A stretch of DNA of 64,000 nucleotides. Origin: Peteryoungia algae (lineage in GTDB: Bacteria > Pseudomonadota > Alphaproteobacteria > Rhizobiales > Rhizobiaceae). The stretch lies in contig NZ_CP128477.1 in the NCBI RefSeq assembly GCF_030369675.1, positions 3,614,501 to 3,678,500 of the forward strand. Direction: 5' to 3'. The notes below the pieces were generated by a model. The model was not told the origin of the DNA. It was given only the letters and a program-made list of their open reading frames with translations, and searched no databases. Position numbers and translations under genes: made by a program. Of this stretch, positions 1 to 8,274 are shown piece after piece (positions within the stretch are counted from its first letter, which is position 1; every line of letters starts with the position of its first letter).

Positions 1-468
1 GATGCCTGAAAAATGACATTTCAGCAGGGTGCCGACGGCGCCGTGTCCGACAAAGGCGATCGGTTTGGTGGCGTCGTGTGTCGCAAGGATGCCATCCACC
101 GCGCTGACGATGCGCGCCTGCGCATCCACGGCACGCTCCCAGCCGCGATAGCTGTCCTGCGGGTGAGCGAAGAACCAGTCCGCCGCGCGCTCGAAATCGG
201 CAGGCGCAAGGAAGCCGGTCGCCGACCGGTCATTCTCGTGCAGGGCCTCATGGGCTTCAACGTCGACGCCCGCGGCATTGGCAAGGATCTCGGCAGTCTC
301 GAACGCCTTGCGCTCCCTGCTGCTGACGATCCGCGAAAGCTGCCGCACCCAGGGCCGTTCCGCGCAAGCCGCAGCGCGAGCCCGCCCGACGGCCGACAGA
401 CCCCAGTCGGGCACGGGGACTGCGGGATCGATCTGCACCTGCGGGTGGGTTATGTAGAGCCCGAACAT
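1..468 (-). CDS. Histidine phosphatase family protein (C-terminus cut by window edge)
   Basis: The reading frame is open from ATG at 468 to the left edge, giving 156 residues. It resembles the histidine phosphatase (phosphoglycerate mutase-like) superfamily: a candidate phospho-acceptor His8 lies in ITHPQ, there is an SSRER stretch near residues 49-53, an ALHENDR stretch after it, and a late GHGAVG that would supply the second catalytic His. The usual Arg-His-Gly is Thr-His-Pro here, so the first Arg and the Gly are missing. The substrate cannot be read from sequence. It starts 11 nt after the pmtA stop and is probably co-transcribed with it. Confidence 0.7.
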   Translation of the reverse strand, partial: MFGLYITHPQVQIDPAVPVPDWGLSAVGRARAAACAERPWVRQLSRIVSSRERKAFETAEILANAAGVDVEAHEALHENDRSATGFLAPADFERAADWFFAHPQDSYRGWERAVDAQARIVSAVDGILATHDATKPIAFVGHGAVGTLLKCHFSGI

Positions 469-479
469 TGGTGGCGCGC

Positions 480-1073
480 TCAGGCCTTGCGGTAGATCCA
501 CAGCTGCGCCGGCGGGATGTTGCGCACTACGAAATCGAAATGCTGGATGTGATAGCGATCCGGCTTGGCGATGACGGGCGACACGGGGCCATAGGTGATC
601 TGCACCACCGGCCGGCCTTCGGGAATGCGGGACAGCAGGTCTTCAAGCAGCTGGATGCGCGCTTCCATGGGAAAACTGAGCATCGGCACGGCTGAAATCA
701 CGCAGTCGAAGGTCTGGTCTGCGAATTCGCCAAGGGATGTCTTCAGGTCGAAGGCGTCGCCATGAACGAAGTTGACGCCGGCATAGTCCTCGACAAGGCG
801 GCGGTAGAAGTCTTGCGAATACTCGACCGAAACGATCTTCTCGGGCGCGACGCCGCGCGCCAGGATCTGCTTGGTGATGACACCGGTGCCCGGCCCAAGT
901 TCGAGAACGGGCAGGCCCGACTTGACGTCGATGACGCTCGCCATGCGCTTGGCGGTGATCGAGGATGTCGGCATGATCGCGCCGACGGTCTTGGGACCCT
1001 GCATCATGCCCCTGAAGAAACGGATTTCCTCGTCGAATTTCTTTTCGAACCGTTCCTTCAGTCGAATGGCCAT
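480..1073 (-). CDS. pmtA: Phosphatidylethanolamine N-methyltransferase PmtA
   Basis: A 197-residue class I SAM-dependent methyltransferase. Motif I (VLELGPGTG, residues 56-64) binds SAM, and the protein resembles the rhizobial PmtA family throughout, including the N-terminal IMPTSS and C-terminal IPPAQLW. In that family it methylates phosphatidylethanolamine three times to phosphatidylcholine at the inner membrane. I chose ATG 1073 because a GAAGAGGGA ribosome binding site precedes it; the frame stays open upstream to 1175 but that part is not conserved-looking. It lies 127 bp downstream of dnaN on the same strand, with a stem-loop and a dyad between them. Confidence 0.85.
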   Translation of the reverse strand: MAIRLKERFEKKFDEEIRFFRGMMQGPKTVGAIMPTSSITAKRMASVIDVKSGLPVLELGPGTGVITKQILARGVAPEKIVSVEYSQDFYRRLVEDYAGVNFVHGDAFDLKTSLGEFADQTFDCVISAVPMLSFPMEARIQLLEDLLSRIPEGRPVVQITYGPVSPVIAKPDRYHIQHFDFVVRNIPPAQLWIYRKA

Positions 1074-1115
1074 GGTCGTCCCTCTTCTTGTTGCTGCGCG
1101 ATTGCTGCGAGCTGA

Positions 1116-1145
1116 TTGCGACAATTTTGGGCCAGTCTGTCGCAA
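1116..1145. promoter_or_regulatory. Inverted repeat upstream of pmtA (candidate operator)
   Basis: TTGCGACA (1116-1123) and TGTCGCAA (1138-1145) form a perfect 8-bp inverted repeat around a 14-nt spacer, 43-72 bp upstream of the pmtA start. The long spacer suits a dimeric regulator better than a terminator. No known regulator motif is matched with confidence. Confidence 0.35.
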
Positions 1146-1165
1146 ACGCAAGAGGGAATGGCGCA

Positions 1166-1184
1166 GGCGGGCCACATGCCCGCC
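1166..1184 (-). terminator. Stem-loop downstream of dnaN
   Basis: GGCGGGC (1166-1172) pairs with GCCCGCC (1178-1184) around a 5-nt loop, 17 bp beyond the dnaN stop. No U tract follows on the minus strand, so it may be a weak terminator or a 3' mRNA stabiliser between dnaN and pmtA. Confidence 0.4.
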
Positions 1185-1200
1185 AGAAAGTTTCAGGTGC

Positions 1201-2319
1201 CTAGACGCGCATCGGCATCAGGACGTAGAGCGCGTCGGCTCCGGCGGTGTCGCGAATGAGCGTCGGAGAGCCGGCATCGGCCAGCAGGAAGATCGCGTCC
1301 TCGCCCGAGAGCTGGGCGGTGATGTCGAGGAGATATTTGGCGTTGAAGCCGATCTCCATCGCGTCGCTTTCATAGCCGACGGCGACCTCTTCCGTGGCGC
1401 TGCCGGAATCCGGATTGTTGACAGTCAGCATCAACTGGCCATCGGCGAGAGCGAGTTTCACGGCGCGACCACGCTCCGACGAAATGGTCGAGACACGGTC
1501 GACGGCGCGCGCGAAGGTCTGGCAATCGACCCGCATTTCCTTGTCGTTCGCCTGCGGAATGACCCGCTGGTAATCCGGGAAGGTTCCGTCGATCAGCTTG
1601 GAGGTGAGCACGACCGAGCCGATGGAGAGGCGGATCTTGGAATCGGAGATTTCGATGCCGATGATCAGGTCCGGATTGTCGATCAGCTTCTGCAATTCGC
1701 CGACGGTCTTGCGCGGGATGATGATGCCCGGCATGCCTTCCGAACCGGGGGGCGCATCGACATCGGCACGGGCGAGGCGGTGACCGTCGGTCGCGACGGC
1801 CCGCAGCTTCAGCGCGCCGGAGGCTTCGATCGTGTGCAGGAAGATGCCATTCAGGTAATAGCGGGTCTCTTCGGTGGAGATCGCAAACTGCGTGCGATCG
1901 ATCAGCATCTTGAAGTCCGATGCCTTCATCTTGAACGAGTGGGAGAAGCTGCCGGCCGTGAGATCCGGGAAGTCCGATTGCGGCAGGCATTGCAGCGAGA
2001 ACTTCGAGCGGCCGGAGGCGACCGTCATCGTGCCGCCGTCCGGGTTGACGGCGAGCAGGACTTCCGAACCGTCCGGCAGCTTGCGCACGATTTCATAGAG
2101 CAGATGCGCCGGCACCGTTGTGGCGCCTGCCTGCTCGACCATGGCGGCCGTGCTCTCGGTGATCTCGAGGTCGAGGTCCGTCGCCTTCATGTCGAGCGCA
2201 GCACCTTCGGCTTTCAGCAACACGTTCGAAAGGATCGGGATCGTGTTGCGACGCTCGACCACGCGGTGCACGTGGTTCAGAGACTTGAGGAGATTGGACC
2301 GTTCAAGAGTTATACGCAT
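1201..2319 (-). CDS. dnaN: DNA polymerase III beta sliding clamp
   Basis: 372 residues, the normal length for the beta clamp. It begins MRITLERSNLLKSL and has the three-domain clamp pattern, with VVERRNTIPILSNVLL near residues 20-35 and a C-terminal PMRV ending typical of beta clamps. The dimeric ring tethers DNA polymerase III to DNA. It stands alone, away from dnaA (29 kb further on) and without recF or gyrB beside it, as is known in rhizobia. It diverges from rsmI across a 224-bp gap. Confidence 0.97.
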   Translation of the reverse strand: MRITLERSNLLKSLNHVHRVVERRNTIPILSNVLLKAEGAALDMKATDLDLEITESTAAMVEQAGATTVPAHLLYEIVRKLPDGSEVLLAVNPDGGTMTVASGRSKFSLQCLPQSDFPDLTAGSFSHSFKMKASDFKMLIDRTQFAISTEETRYYLNGIFLHTIEASGALKLRAVATDGHRLARADVDAPPGSEGMPGIIIPRKTVGELQKLIDNPDLIIGIEISDSKIRLSIGSVVLTSKLIDGTFPDYQRVIPQANDKEMRVDCQTFARAVDRVSTISSERGRAVKLALADGQLMLTVNNPDSGSATEEVAVGYESDAMEIGFNAKYLLDITAQLSGEDAIFLLADAGSPTLIRDTAGADALYVLMPMRV

Positions 2320-2543
2320 GGGATGCTACCGCTTTCGACGTGTCGTCTTCCGGAGTTCCGGATCGGAAAAAGGGGCCGGGCAGTCCCCGGGCCGGACAAT
2401 GTGGACGGGCAAAATGGCAGTAAAAGAGCGGGAAAAGCAAGAGGCTCCAAGGTTTTCCACGCCCGTCCCGGGCGGAGCTTGTCGGAATGGTTTATGTTGG
2501 CGACGGCCTTGCCGCGAGCATGGGGGTGGAGGATAAAGGCCGC

Positions 2544-3461
2544 ATGACAACTGAAGAGAAAAAAGCGCCCGTCGCACACGGTTCGAAGCGCTACCGCCTG
2601 AACGATACGTTGATTGCCGCCCGGCCACTGGAGCCCGCGCTTTATCTCGTGGCAACGCCGATCGGCAATCTCGGCGACATCACCATTCGCGCGCTGGAAA
2701 CCTTGGCCGGCGCCGATGTGCTCGCCTGCGAGGATACGCGCGTCACCCGCGTCCTTCTCGACCGCTACGGCATCGAAAACCGTCCCTATGCCTATCACGA
2801 ATACAATGCCGACGAGGCCGGCGCACGGCTTCTCGCAGCCTTGGAAGCGGGCAAGTCCGTGGCGCTGGTCTCGGATGCCGGCACGCCACTCGTCTCCGAC
2901 CCCGGTTACCGCCTCGGCCAGCTCGCCATTCAGGCGGGGCACCGGGTGGTGCCGATCCCCGGCGCCTCGGCACCGCTCGCCGCCCTTGTCGGCTCCGGCC
3001 TGCCGAACGATTCCTTCCTGTTTGCCGGGTTCTTGCCGACCAAGGACAAGGCCAAGCGCGATCGCCTGCGGGAGCTTGCCAAGGTGCCCGCAACACTGAT
3101 CTTCTTCGAATCCCCGCATCGCATCGGCGATACCCTGGTCGCGGCCGCCGACGAACTCGGCAATGATCGGCCGGCCTCCGTCTGCCGGGAGCTGACAAAA
3201 ACCTTCGAGGAGTTCCGGCGAGGCCCTCTCGGCGATCTCGCCGCCGCCTATGCCGACAAGACGGTCAAGGGCGAAATCGTCCTCGTCATCGGGCCGCCGG
3301 CCCCCGATGCCGCACCTGACGCCGCCGATGTCGACAGCCTGCTGGCCGAACTGGCCACCACCATGCCGACCGCCAAGGCGGCAACCGAGGCCGCAAAGCT
3401 GACCGGCCTGCCGCGCAAGGACCTCTACCAGCGCCTTCTGGAACTCAAGGGGGCCGCATGA
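2544..3461 (+). CDS. rsmI: 16S rRNA (cytidine-1402-2'-O)-methyltransferase RsmI
   Basis: 305 residues from ATG 2544, which sits 11 nt after a GGAGG at 2528-2532; the frame is open upstream to 2487 but that extension looks non-coding. It is a tetrapyrrole methylase-fold enzyme: LYLVATPIGNLGDIT near the N-terminus, then EDTRVT, SDAGTPLVSDPG and FFESPHRI, which are all RsmI hallmarks. The family 2'-O-methylates C1402 in the decoding centre of 16S rRNA. Its stop overlaps the yraN start (ATGA), so the two are translationally coupled. Confidence 0.95.
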   Translation: MTTEEKKAPVAHGSKRYRLNDTLIAARPLEPALYLVATPIGNLGDITIRALETLAGADVLACEDTRVTRVLLDRYGIENRPYAYHEYNADEAGARLLAALEAGKSVALVSDAGTPLVSDPGYRLGQLAIQAGHRVVPIPGASAPLAALVGSGLPNDSFLFAGFLPTKDKAKRDRLRELAKVPATLIFFESPHRIGDTLVAAADELGNDRPASVCRELTKTFEEFRRGPLGDLAAAYADKTVKGEIVLVIGPPAPDAAPDAADVDSLLAELATTMPTAKAATEAAKLTGLPRKDLYQRLLELKGAA

Positions 3462-3826
3462 AGCGAGCCGGCGCGGATCGAAATCGCATCCGTGCCGAGA
3501 GGCTGGGCCGCTGGTCGGAATACCGGGCGGCACTCGCTCTGCTCCTCAAGGGCTACCGTATCCTGGCATTCCGCTACAAGACGAAAGCCGGGGAAGTGGA
3601 CATCATCGCCCGCCGCGGCGATCTCGTCATATTCGTTGAAGTGAAAGCCCGAAGAGATCTGCGCGCCGGTGTCGACGCCGTCGGTTACGCGGCCGAAAGG
3701 CGCATCGCCAATGCCGGAGATCATTGGCTTCGCCGGCAACCCGATGCAACACGCCTGTCACTTCGCCATGATATTGTCGTCGTGCGGCCTTGGCGCTGGC
3801 CGACCCATTTTCAGGGCGCTTTTTAG
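3458..3826 (+). CDS. YraN/UPF0102 family protein
   Basis: 122 residues, usual for the family. The endonuclease-like fold of UPF0102 is visible in GRWSEYRAALALLLKGYRIL, then TKAGEVDIIARRGDLVIFVEVKAR, which contains the D-(E/V)K nuclease-like signature. The biological role of the family is not settled. Start ATG overlaps the rsmI stop by 4 nt; the rsmI-yraN pair is very widely conserved in bacteria. Confidence 0.9.
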   Translation: MKRAGADRNRIRAERLGRWSEYRAALALLLKGYRILAFRYKTKAGEVDIIARRGDLVIFVEVKARRDLRAGVDAVGYAAERRIANAGDHWLRRQPDATRLSLRHDIVVVRPWRWPTHFQGAF

Positions 3827-3867
3827 CTTCGTTTCACTTTCGGACTGGGAATAGCGAAACCTTCGTT

Positions 3868-3907
3868 TTGTGACAGCCCTGACATAAAACTTTCAAGTCG
3901 CTGTCAT
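3868..3907 (+). promoter_or_regulatory. Pho box array upstream of ugpB
   Basis: Four 7-mers repeat at an exact 11-bp period: TTGTGAC (3868-3874), CTGACAT (3879-3885), CTTTCAA (3890-3896) and CTGTCAT (3901-3907), each separated by 4 nt. This is the PhoB binding architecture (CTGTCAY-N4-CTGTCAY). It ends 54 nt before the ugpB start. PhoB control of ugp transport is established in other bacteria including rhizobia. Confidence 0.75.
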
Positions 3908-3961
3908 GGAGCGCGCCTAATGGAGCCCTCACCGCAACAACCGGTGGAGAGGATCTATCCC

Positions 3962-5260
3962 ATGATCAAGAAGATTTCCCTGGCCGCTCTGGCCCTGACC
4001 ATGACCGCATCGACGACGCTTGCCGCGACCAACATCACCTGGTGGCACGGCATGGGCGGCCGCAACGGCGAAGTCATCAACGAGATCGCCCAGAAGTTCA
4101 ACGAAGCTCAGAGCGAATGCGCCCTGACGCCCGTGTCCAAGGGGACTTACGAAGAAGCCCTGTCGGCCGGCATCGCCGCCTTCCGTTCGGGCGAACAGCC
4201 GAACATCCTGCAGGTCTTCGACGCCGGCGCTGCCACCATCATCAATGCCAAGGGCGCGACCATTCCGGCTGAAGAGCTCCTCAAGGACAACGGCTTCGAA
4301 TTCAATCGCGAAGCCTTCATCGAGGGTGTTCGCTACTTCTACGCCGATAGCGACGGCAAGTTCGTCGGCATGCCGTTCAACTCGTCGGCGCCGATCATGT
4401 ACATCAATGACGAAGCCCTGACGAAGGCCGGCGTCGAAGCCCCGAAGACCTGGGAAGAGTTCGAAGCCATCGCTCCGAAGCTCAAGGAAGCCGGCTTCAT
4501 CCCGCTCGTCCAGTCGCAGCTCACCTGGCAGTTCACCGAGAACTTCTTCTCGCGCAACAACATCCAGTTCGCCTCCAACAACAACGGCTATGACAGCATC
4601 GTTGATACGACGATCAACGTCACCGACGAAAACCACGTCATGATGTATGACAAGCTGAAGGCCTGGTACGATCAGGGCCTGTTCGGCTACTACGGCGCTG
4701 CCTGGAACGACAACCAGAAGGTCTTCGAAGAAGGAAAGGCCGCTCTCTGGATCGGTTCGTCCGGCTCCTTCGGCGGCCTGCAGACGACGGCGACCATGCC
4801 CTTCTCGGCAACCTTCCTGCCCTACTGGGACTCGATTGAAGGCGCTGGCGTGCACTCCTTCATCGGTGGCGCTGCCCTCTTCGCGATGGCTGGCAAGTCG
4901 GCTGAAGAGAACAAGTGCTCGGCCTCCTTCTTCAACTTCCTGACCTCGACCGACGTCCAGAAGTTCTACCACCAGGCCACCGGCTACGTCGCCATCACCA
5001 ATGCCGCTTACGAACTGTCGAAGTCGGAAGGCTACTACAACGAAAAGCCGGCTGCCGAAGTTGGCATCCAGCAGCTGCAGTTGCCGACGGCCGAGTGGAA
5101 CAAGGGCTATCGCCTCGGCTTCTACCCGCAGATCCGTGCAGTGATGGAGCGCGAATACAACCGCCTCTTCGCCGGCGAGACGACGGCAAAGGACGCCATG
5201 GAAACGATCAAGAAGGAAGCCGACGAGCTTCTCGCCCGCTTCGCCAAGACGGCTGGCTGA
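3962..5260 (+). CDS. ugpB: Glycerol-3-phosphate ABC transporter, periplasmic binding protein
   Basis: 432 residues from ATG 3962, preceded by GGAGAGGA. An N-terminal Sec signal peptide (MIKKISLAALALTMTAS, cleavage near LAA-TN) is followed by an extracellular solute-binding family 1 protein beginning TNITWWHGMGG, close to UgpB. It captures sn-glycerol-3-phosphate or glycerophosphodiesters in the periplasm for UgpAEC. Codon use is strongly biased to C-ending codons, which fits high induced expression. First gene of ugpBAEC; a strong stem-loop separates it from ugpA. Confidence 0.92.
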   Translation: MIKKISLAALALTMTASTTLAATNITWWHGMGGRNGEVINEIAQKFNEAQSECALTPVSKGTYEEALSAGIAAFRSGEQPNILQVFDAGAATIINAKGATIPAEELLKDNGFEFNREAFIEGVRYFYADSDGKFVGMPFNSSAPIMYINDEALTKAGVEAPKTWEEFEAIAPKLKEAGFIPLVQSQLTWQFTENFFSRNNIQFASNNNGYDSIVDTTINVTDENHVMMYDKLKAWYDQGLFGYYGAAWNDNQKVFEEGKAALWIGSSGSFGGLQTTATMPFSATFLPYWDSIEGAGVHSFIGGAALFAMAGKSAEENKCSASFFNFLTSTDVQKFYHQATGYVAITNAAYELSKSEGYYNEKPAAEVGIQQLQLPTAEWNKGYRLGFYPQIRAVMEREYNRLFAGETTAKDAMETIKKEADELLARFAKTAG

Positions 5261-5283
5261 TCATTTCTGAAACTTGATTGGGG

Positions 5284-5306
5284 CCCGGGGGCGACAAGCC
5301 CCCGGG
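5284..5306 (+). promoter_or_regulatory. Intercistronic stem-loop between ugpB and ugpA
   Basis: CCCGGGGGC (5284-5292) pairs perfectly with GCCCCCGGG (5298-5306) around a 5-nt loop. No U tract follows. Such hairpins after binding-protein genes commonly block 3' decay and raise binding protein over permease; that role is inferred here. Confidence 0.6.
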
Positions 5307-5326
5307 ACTTGCCTTGAGAGGGCTCC

Positions 5327-6208
5327 ATGAAGCGCGTCCAGTTCAACTCGCGATACCTGCCGTATCTGTTCCTGCTGCCGCAGTTCGCGATCATTTCCAT
5401 TTTCTTCTATTGGCCCTCGATGCAGGCCATCCAGTCCTCTTTCTATATCGAGGACCCCTTTGGCTTCGGTTCGAGCTTCGTCGGCGCCGACAACTACACG
5501 GATGCGCTCACCTCACCGGAATACCAGCGGATCGCCCGCTTCACGATCGCCTACAGCCTGATCGTCACCTTCCTGGCTTTGTCGATCGGCATGCTGCTCG
5601 CGCTGAAGGCGGATGCCGTCATTCGCGGCCAGTCCGCCTACAAGACGCTGCTGATCGTGGTGTATGCCATTGCCCCGCCGGTCGCAGGCCTGATCGGCAT
5701 GATGCTCTTCGACCAGCATATCGGTCCCTTCGTCAAATTCGCCGCCCTCTTCGGTTGGGACATGAAGGTCGGCCTGAATTATTTCGATACCGCCTTTGCC
5801 ATGGTGGCGGTCGCCGTCTGGAACCAGATCCCCTACAATTTCATCTTCTTTCTCTCCGGCCTTCAGGGCATCCCGGCCTCCATCCGCGAGGCCGCGGCGA
5901 TCGACTGCAAGTCCGGCACGCGCCGCTTCTGGACCGTCATCCTGCCGCTGCTCACGCCGACCGCCTTCTTCCTGCTGGTCATCAACATGACCTATTCGCT
6001 CTTCGACACCTTCGGCGTCATCGACGTCATCGTGAAGGACAAGCCGGCCAACAACCCGATCACCCTGGTCTACAAGGTCTATCTCGACGGCTTCCGCGGC
6101 AACGACCTCGGCTCGTCCTCGGCCCAGTCGGTCATCCTGATGCTGGTTGTCCTGGTCCTGACCATGATCCAGTTCCGCTTCATCGAACGCCGCGTCCATT
6201 ACGGTTGA
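5327..6208 (+). CDS. ugpA: Glycerol-3-phosphate ABC transporter permease UgpA
   Basis: 293 residues, an inner-membrane permease of the binding-protein-dependent type. Hydrophobic segments are clear (for example YLPYLFLLPQFAIISIFFYW near residue 10), and the EAA loop reads REAAAIDCKSGTRRFW, the site that contacts the UgpC ATPase. The start follows GAGAGGG. It precedes ugpE by 10 nt, and the pair should form the heterodimeric membrane channel. Confidence 0.93.
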   Translation: MKRVQFNSRYLPYLFLLPQFAIISIFFYWPSMQAIQSSFYIEDPFGFGSSFVGADNYTDALTSPEYQRIARFTIAYSLIVTFLALSIGMLLALKADAVIRGQSAYKTLLIVVYAIAPPVAGLIGMMLFDQHIGPFVKFAALFGWDMKVGLNYFDTAFAMVAVAVWNQIPYNFIFFLSGLQGIPASIREAAAIDCKSGTRRFWTVILPLLTPTAFFLLVINMTYSLFDTFGVIDVIVKDKPANNPITLVYKVYLDGFRGNDLGSSSAQSVILMLVVLVLTMIQFRFIERRVHYG

Positions 6209-6218
6209 GGAGAGCACC

Positions 6219-7061
6219 ATGTACCGCACCAAATTCTTCGACCATCTGATCCTGACCGCAGGCGTCATCTTCATGCTCGGACCGTTGGTGGTGGCCTTCA
6301 CCACCTCGACCCACTCCGCCGCCGAGATCCACACGCACGGCCTGATGCTCTCGGTTGGGGACAATTTCGCCACGACCTATGACAAGGTCCTGTTCAAGTC
6401 CGGCGGCTTCACCGGCCAGGTGACGGGTCTCACCATGGCGATGAACTCGCTGATCCTGGGCCTTGGCTTTGCCATCGGCAAGATCGTGCTGTCGATGCTG
6501 GCAGCCTACGCCATCGTCTACTTCCGTTTTCGCTTTGCCACACTCGCCTTCTGGCTGATCTTCACCACGCTGCTCCTGCCGCTCGAAGTGCGCATCATGC
6601 CGACCTACAAGGTCATGAGCGAGCTTTCGCTCCTGAACAGCTATCAGGGCCTCATCCTGCCGCTTCTGGCCTCCGCCACAGGCACCTTTTTCTTCCGGCA
6701 GTTCTTCAAGTCCGTGCCGGACGAGCTTCTGGAGGCCGCGCGCATCGATGGTGCCGGCCCCTTCAAGTTCTTCATCGATATCCTCTTGCCGCTCTCGCGC
6801 ACCATGATCGCCGCCGTCTTCATCATCATGTTCGTCTATGGCTGGAACCAGTATCTCTGGCCCATGCTGATGACCACCGACGAGGGCTTCTACACCCTGA
6901 TGCGCGGCATCAAGCAGATCCTGCAGGTCTGGGTCGGCTCGCAGATCCCCGATTATAACGAAGCCTTTGCCATGGCCGTGCTCGCACTCCTGCCCCCCGT
7001 CATCGTGGTGGTGGTGTTCCAGAGCTGGTTCATCAAGGGCCTCACCGAAACCGACAAGTAA
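6219..7061 (+). CDS. ugpE: Glycerol-3-phosphate ABC transporter permease UgpE
   Basis: 280 residues with about six membrane segments. The EAA loop is [16 protein letters not shown], matching UgpE, and the C-terminus ends in a short cytoplasmic tail (KGLTETDK). The start follows GGAGAG immediately after ugpA. It pairs with UgpA to form the transmembrane pathway. Confidence 0.93.
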   Translation: MYRTKFFDHLILTAGVIFMLGPLVVAFTTSTHSAAEIHTHGLMLSVGDNFATTYDKVLFKSGGFTGQVTGLTMAMNSLILGLGFAIGKIVLSMLAAYAIVYFRFRFATLAFWLIFTTLLLPLEVRIMPTYKVMSELSLLNSYQGLILPLLASATGTFFFRQFFKSVPDELLEAARIDGAGPFKFFIDILLPLSRTMIAAVFIIMFVYGWNQYLWPMLMTTDEGFYTLMRGIKQILQVWVGSQIPDYNEAFAMAVLALLPPVIVVVVFQSWFIKGLTETDK

Positions 7062-7075
7062 AGGGAGTGCCAACC

Positions 7076-8188
7076 ATGGCGTCCATCGACATCAACCGGG
7101 TCTCCAAGATCTATGACAAGGGCGGCGCTATGGCCGTCGACACGGTCGGCATCCAGATCGAGGACGGTGAATTCATCGTGCTCGTCGGCCCCTCCGGCTG
7201 CGGCAAGTCCACGCTGCTGCGCATGGTCGCGGGGCTTGAGGATATTTCAGAGGGGACGATCTCGATCGGCGACCGTGTGGTCAACGAAGTCGAGCCGGCA
7301 GACCGCGACATCGCCATGGTTTTCCAGAACTATGCGCTCTATCCGCACATGACCGTCTACGACAACCTTGCCTACGGCCTGAAGAACCGGGGCACGCCAA
7401 AGGCGGAAATTGCGGCCCGCGTGGCGGAAGCCGCCAAGATGCTGGAGATCGAGAAATATCTCGACCGCAAGCCGCGTGCGCTCTCCGGCGGCCAGCGCCA
7501 GCGCGTTGCCATGGGCCGTGCGATTGTGCGCAAACCCGCCGTCTTCCTGTTCGACGAGCCGCTGTCCAATCTCGACGCCAAGCTGCGCGTCACCATGCGC
7601 GGCGAAATCCGCAAGCTCCAGAAGCGGTTGAAGACGACCGCAATCTACGTCACCCATGACCAGCTGGAGGCCATGACACTCGCAGACCGCCTGGTGGTGC
7701 TGAACAGTGGCCGGATCGAGCAGATCGGCACGCCGCTTGAGGTCTACAACCGTCCGGCCTCGACCTTTGTCGCGAGCTTCATCGGCTCCCCGGCTATGAA
7801 CCTCGTCCATGGGCGGATCGAAGGCTCTGAACTCACCATCGGGGACGAGCAGATCGCCTTGAACGGTGTCTGGCCGCGGGGCGATGTCCGTGTGGGTCTG
7901 AGGGCAGAGGATCTGGTCCTCGCAGGCGAGGGCGAGGTGATGTTCGACCTTGCCATCGATTATGTCGAGGAACTCGGCGCCCAGCGGCTCGTGCATGGTC
8001 TGATCGGCGAACAACATCTCACCGCGGTCGTCGGCTCGAGCGTCCCGCTCGCGGCCAGGCTTCCCTTGCGCATCGCACCGGACCGGCTGCATTTCTTCGC
8101 AGCCGATACCGGCCGGCGCCTGGAGCCCGGTTCGCGCGACGCGGTCTCGACGACTGCGTCCGCCGAGCGCAGCCAGGCTTTTGCCTGA
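7076..8188 (+). CDS. ugpC: Glycerol-3-phosphate ABC transporter ATP-binding protein UgpC
   Basis: 370 residues from ATG 7076 (AAGGGAG lies 8 nt upstream); the GTG at 7067 is less likely. Walker A is GPSGCGKST (residues 38-46), followed by the Q-loop [10 protein letters not shown], the signature LSGGQRQR and Walker B FLFDEP. The C-terminal third is the MalK-like TOBE regulatory region, ending at residue 370 after a loose alanine- and serine-rich tail. It energises UgpAE. Last gene of the operon; 86 bp separate it from the next gene and no clear terminator is visible. Confidence 0.93.
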   Translation: MASIDINRVSKIYDKGGAMAVDTVGIQIEDGEFIVLVGPSGCGKSTLLRMVAGLEDISEGTISIGDRVVNEVEPADRDIAMVFQNYALYPHMTVYDNLAYGLKNRGTPKAEIAARVAEAAKMLEIEKYLDRKPRALSGGQRQRVAMGRAIVRKPAVFLFDEPLSNLDAKLRVTMRGEIRKLQKRLKTTAIYVTHDQLEAMTLADRLVVLNSGRIEQIGTPLEVYNRPASTFVASFIGSPAMNLVHGRIEGSELTIGDEQIALNGVWPRGDVRVGLRAEDLVLAGEGEVMFDLAIDYVEELGAQRLVHGLIGEQHLTAVVGSSVPLAARLPLRIAPDRLHFFAADTGRRLEPGSRDAVSTTASAERSQAFA

Positions 8189-8274
8189 GCCGATCGCGCG
8201 CATTTTAACAATCGGGCTCACGTGAACTTAGGAGCTTGCTGGTAGCGTCCCCTGCGATTTGAGAGGGGGAAAAC

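Noticed and set aside
2453..2461. TTTTCCACG as a DnaA box near dnaN
   Set aside because: Only 7 of 9 positions fit TTATCCACA and a single such match is expected by chance.
871..2547. Long plus-strand ORF opposite dnaN (558 codons)
   Set aside because: Composition and lack of any motif fit a GC-skew shadow of dnaN; no ribosome binding site or domain.
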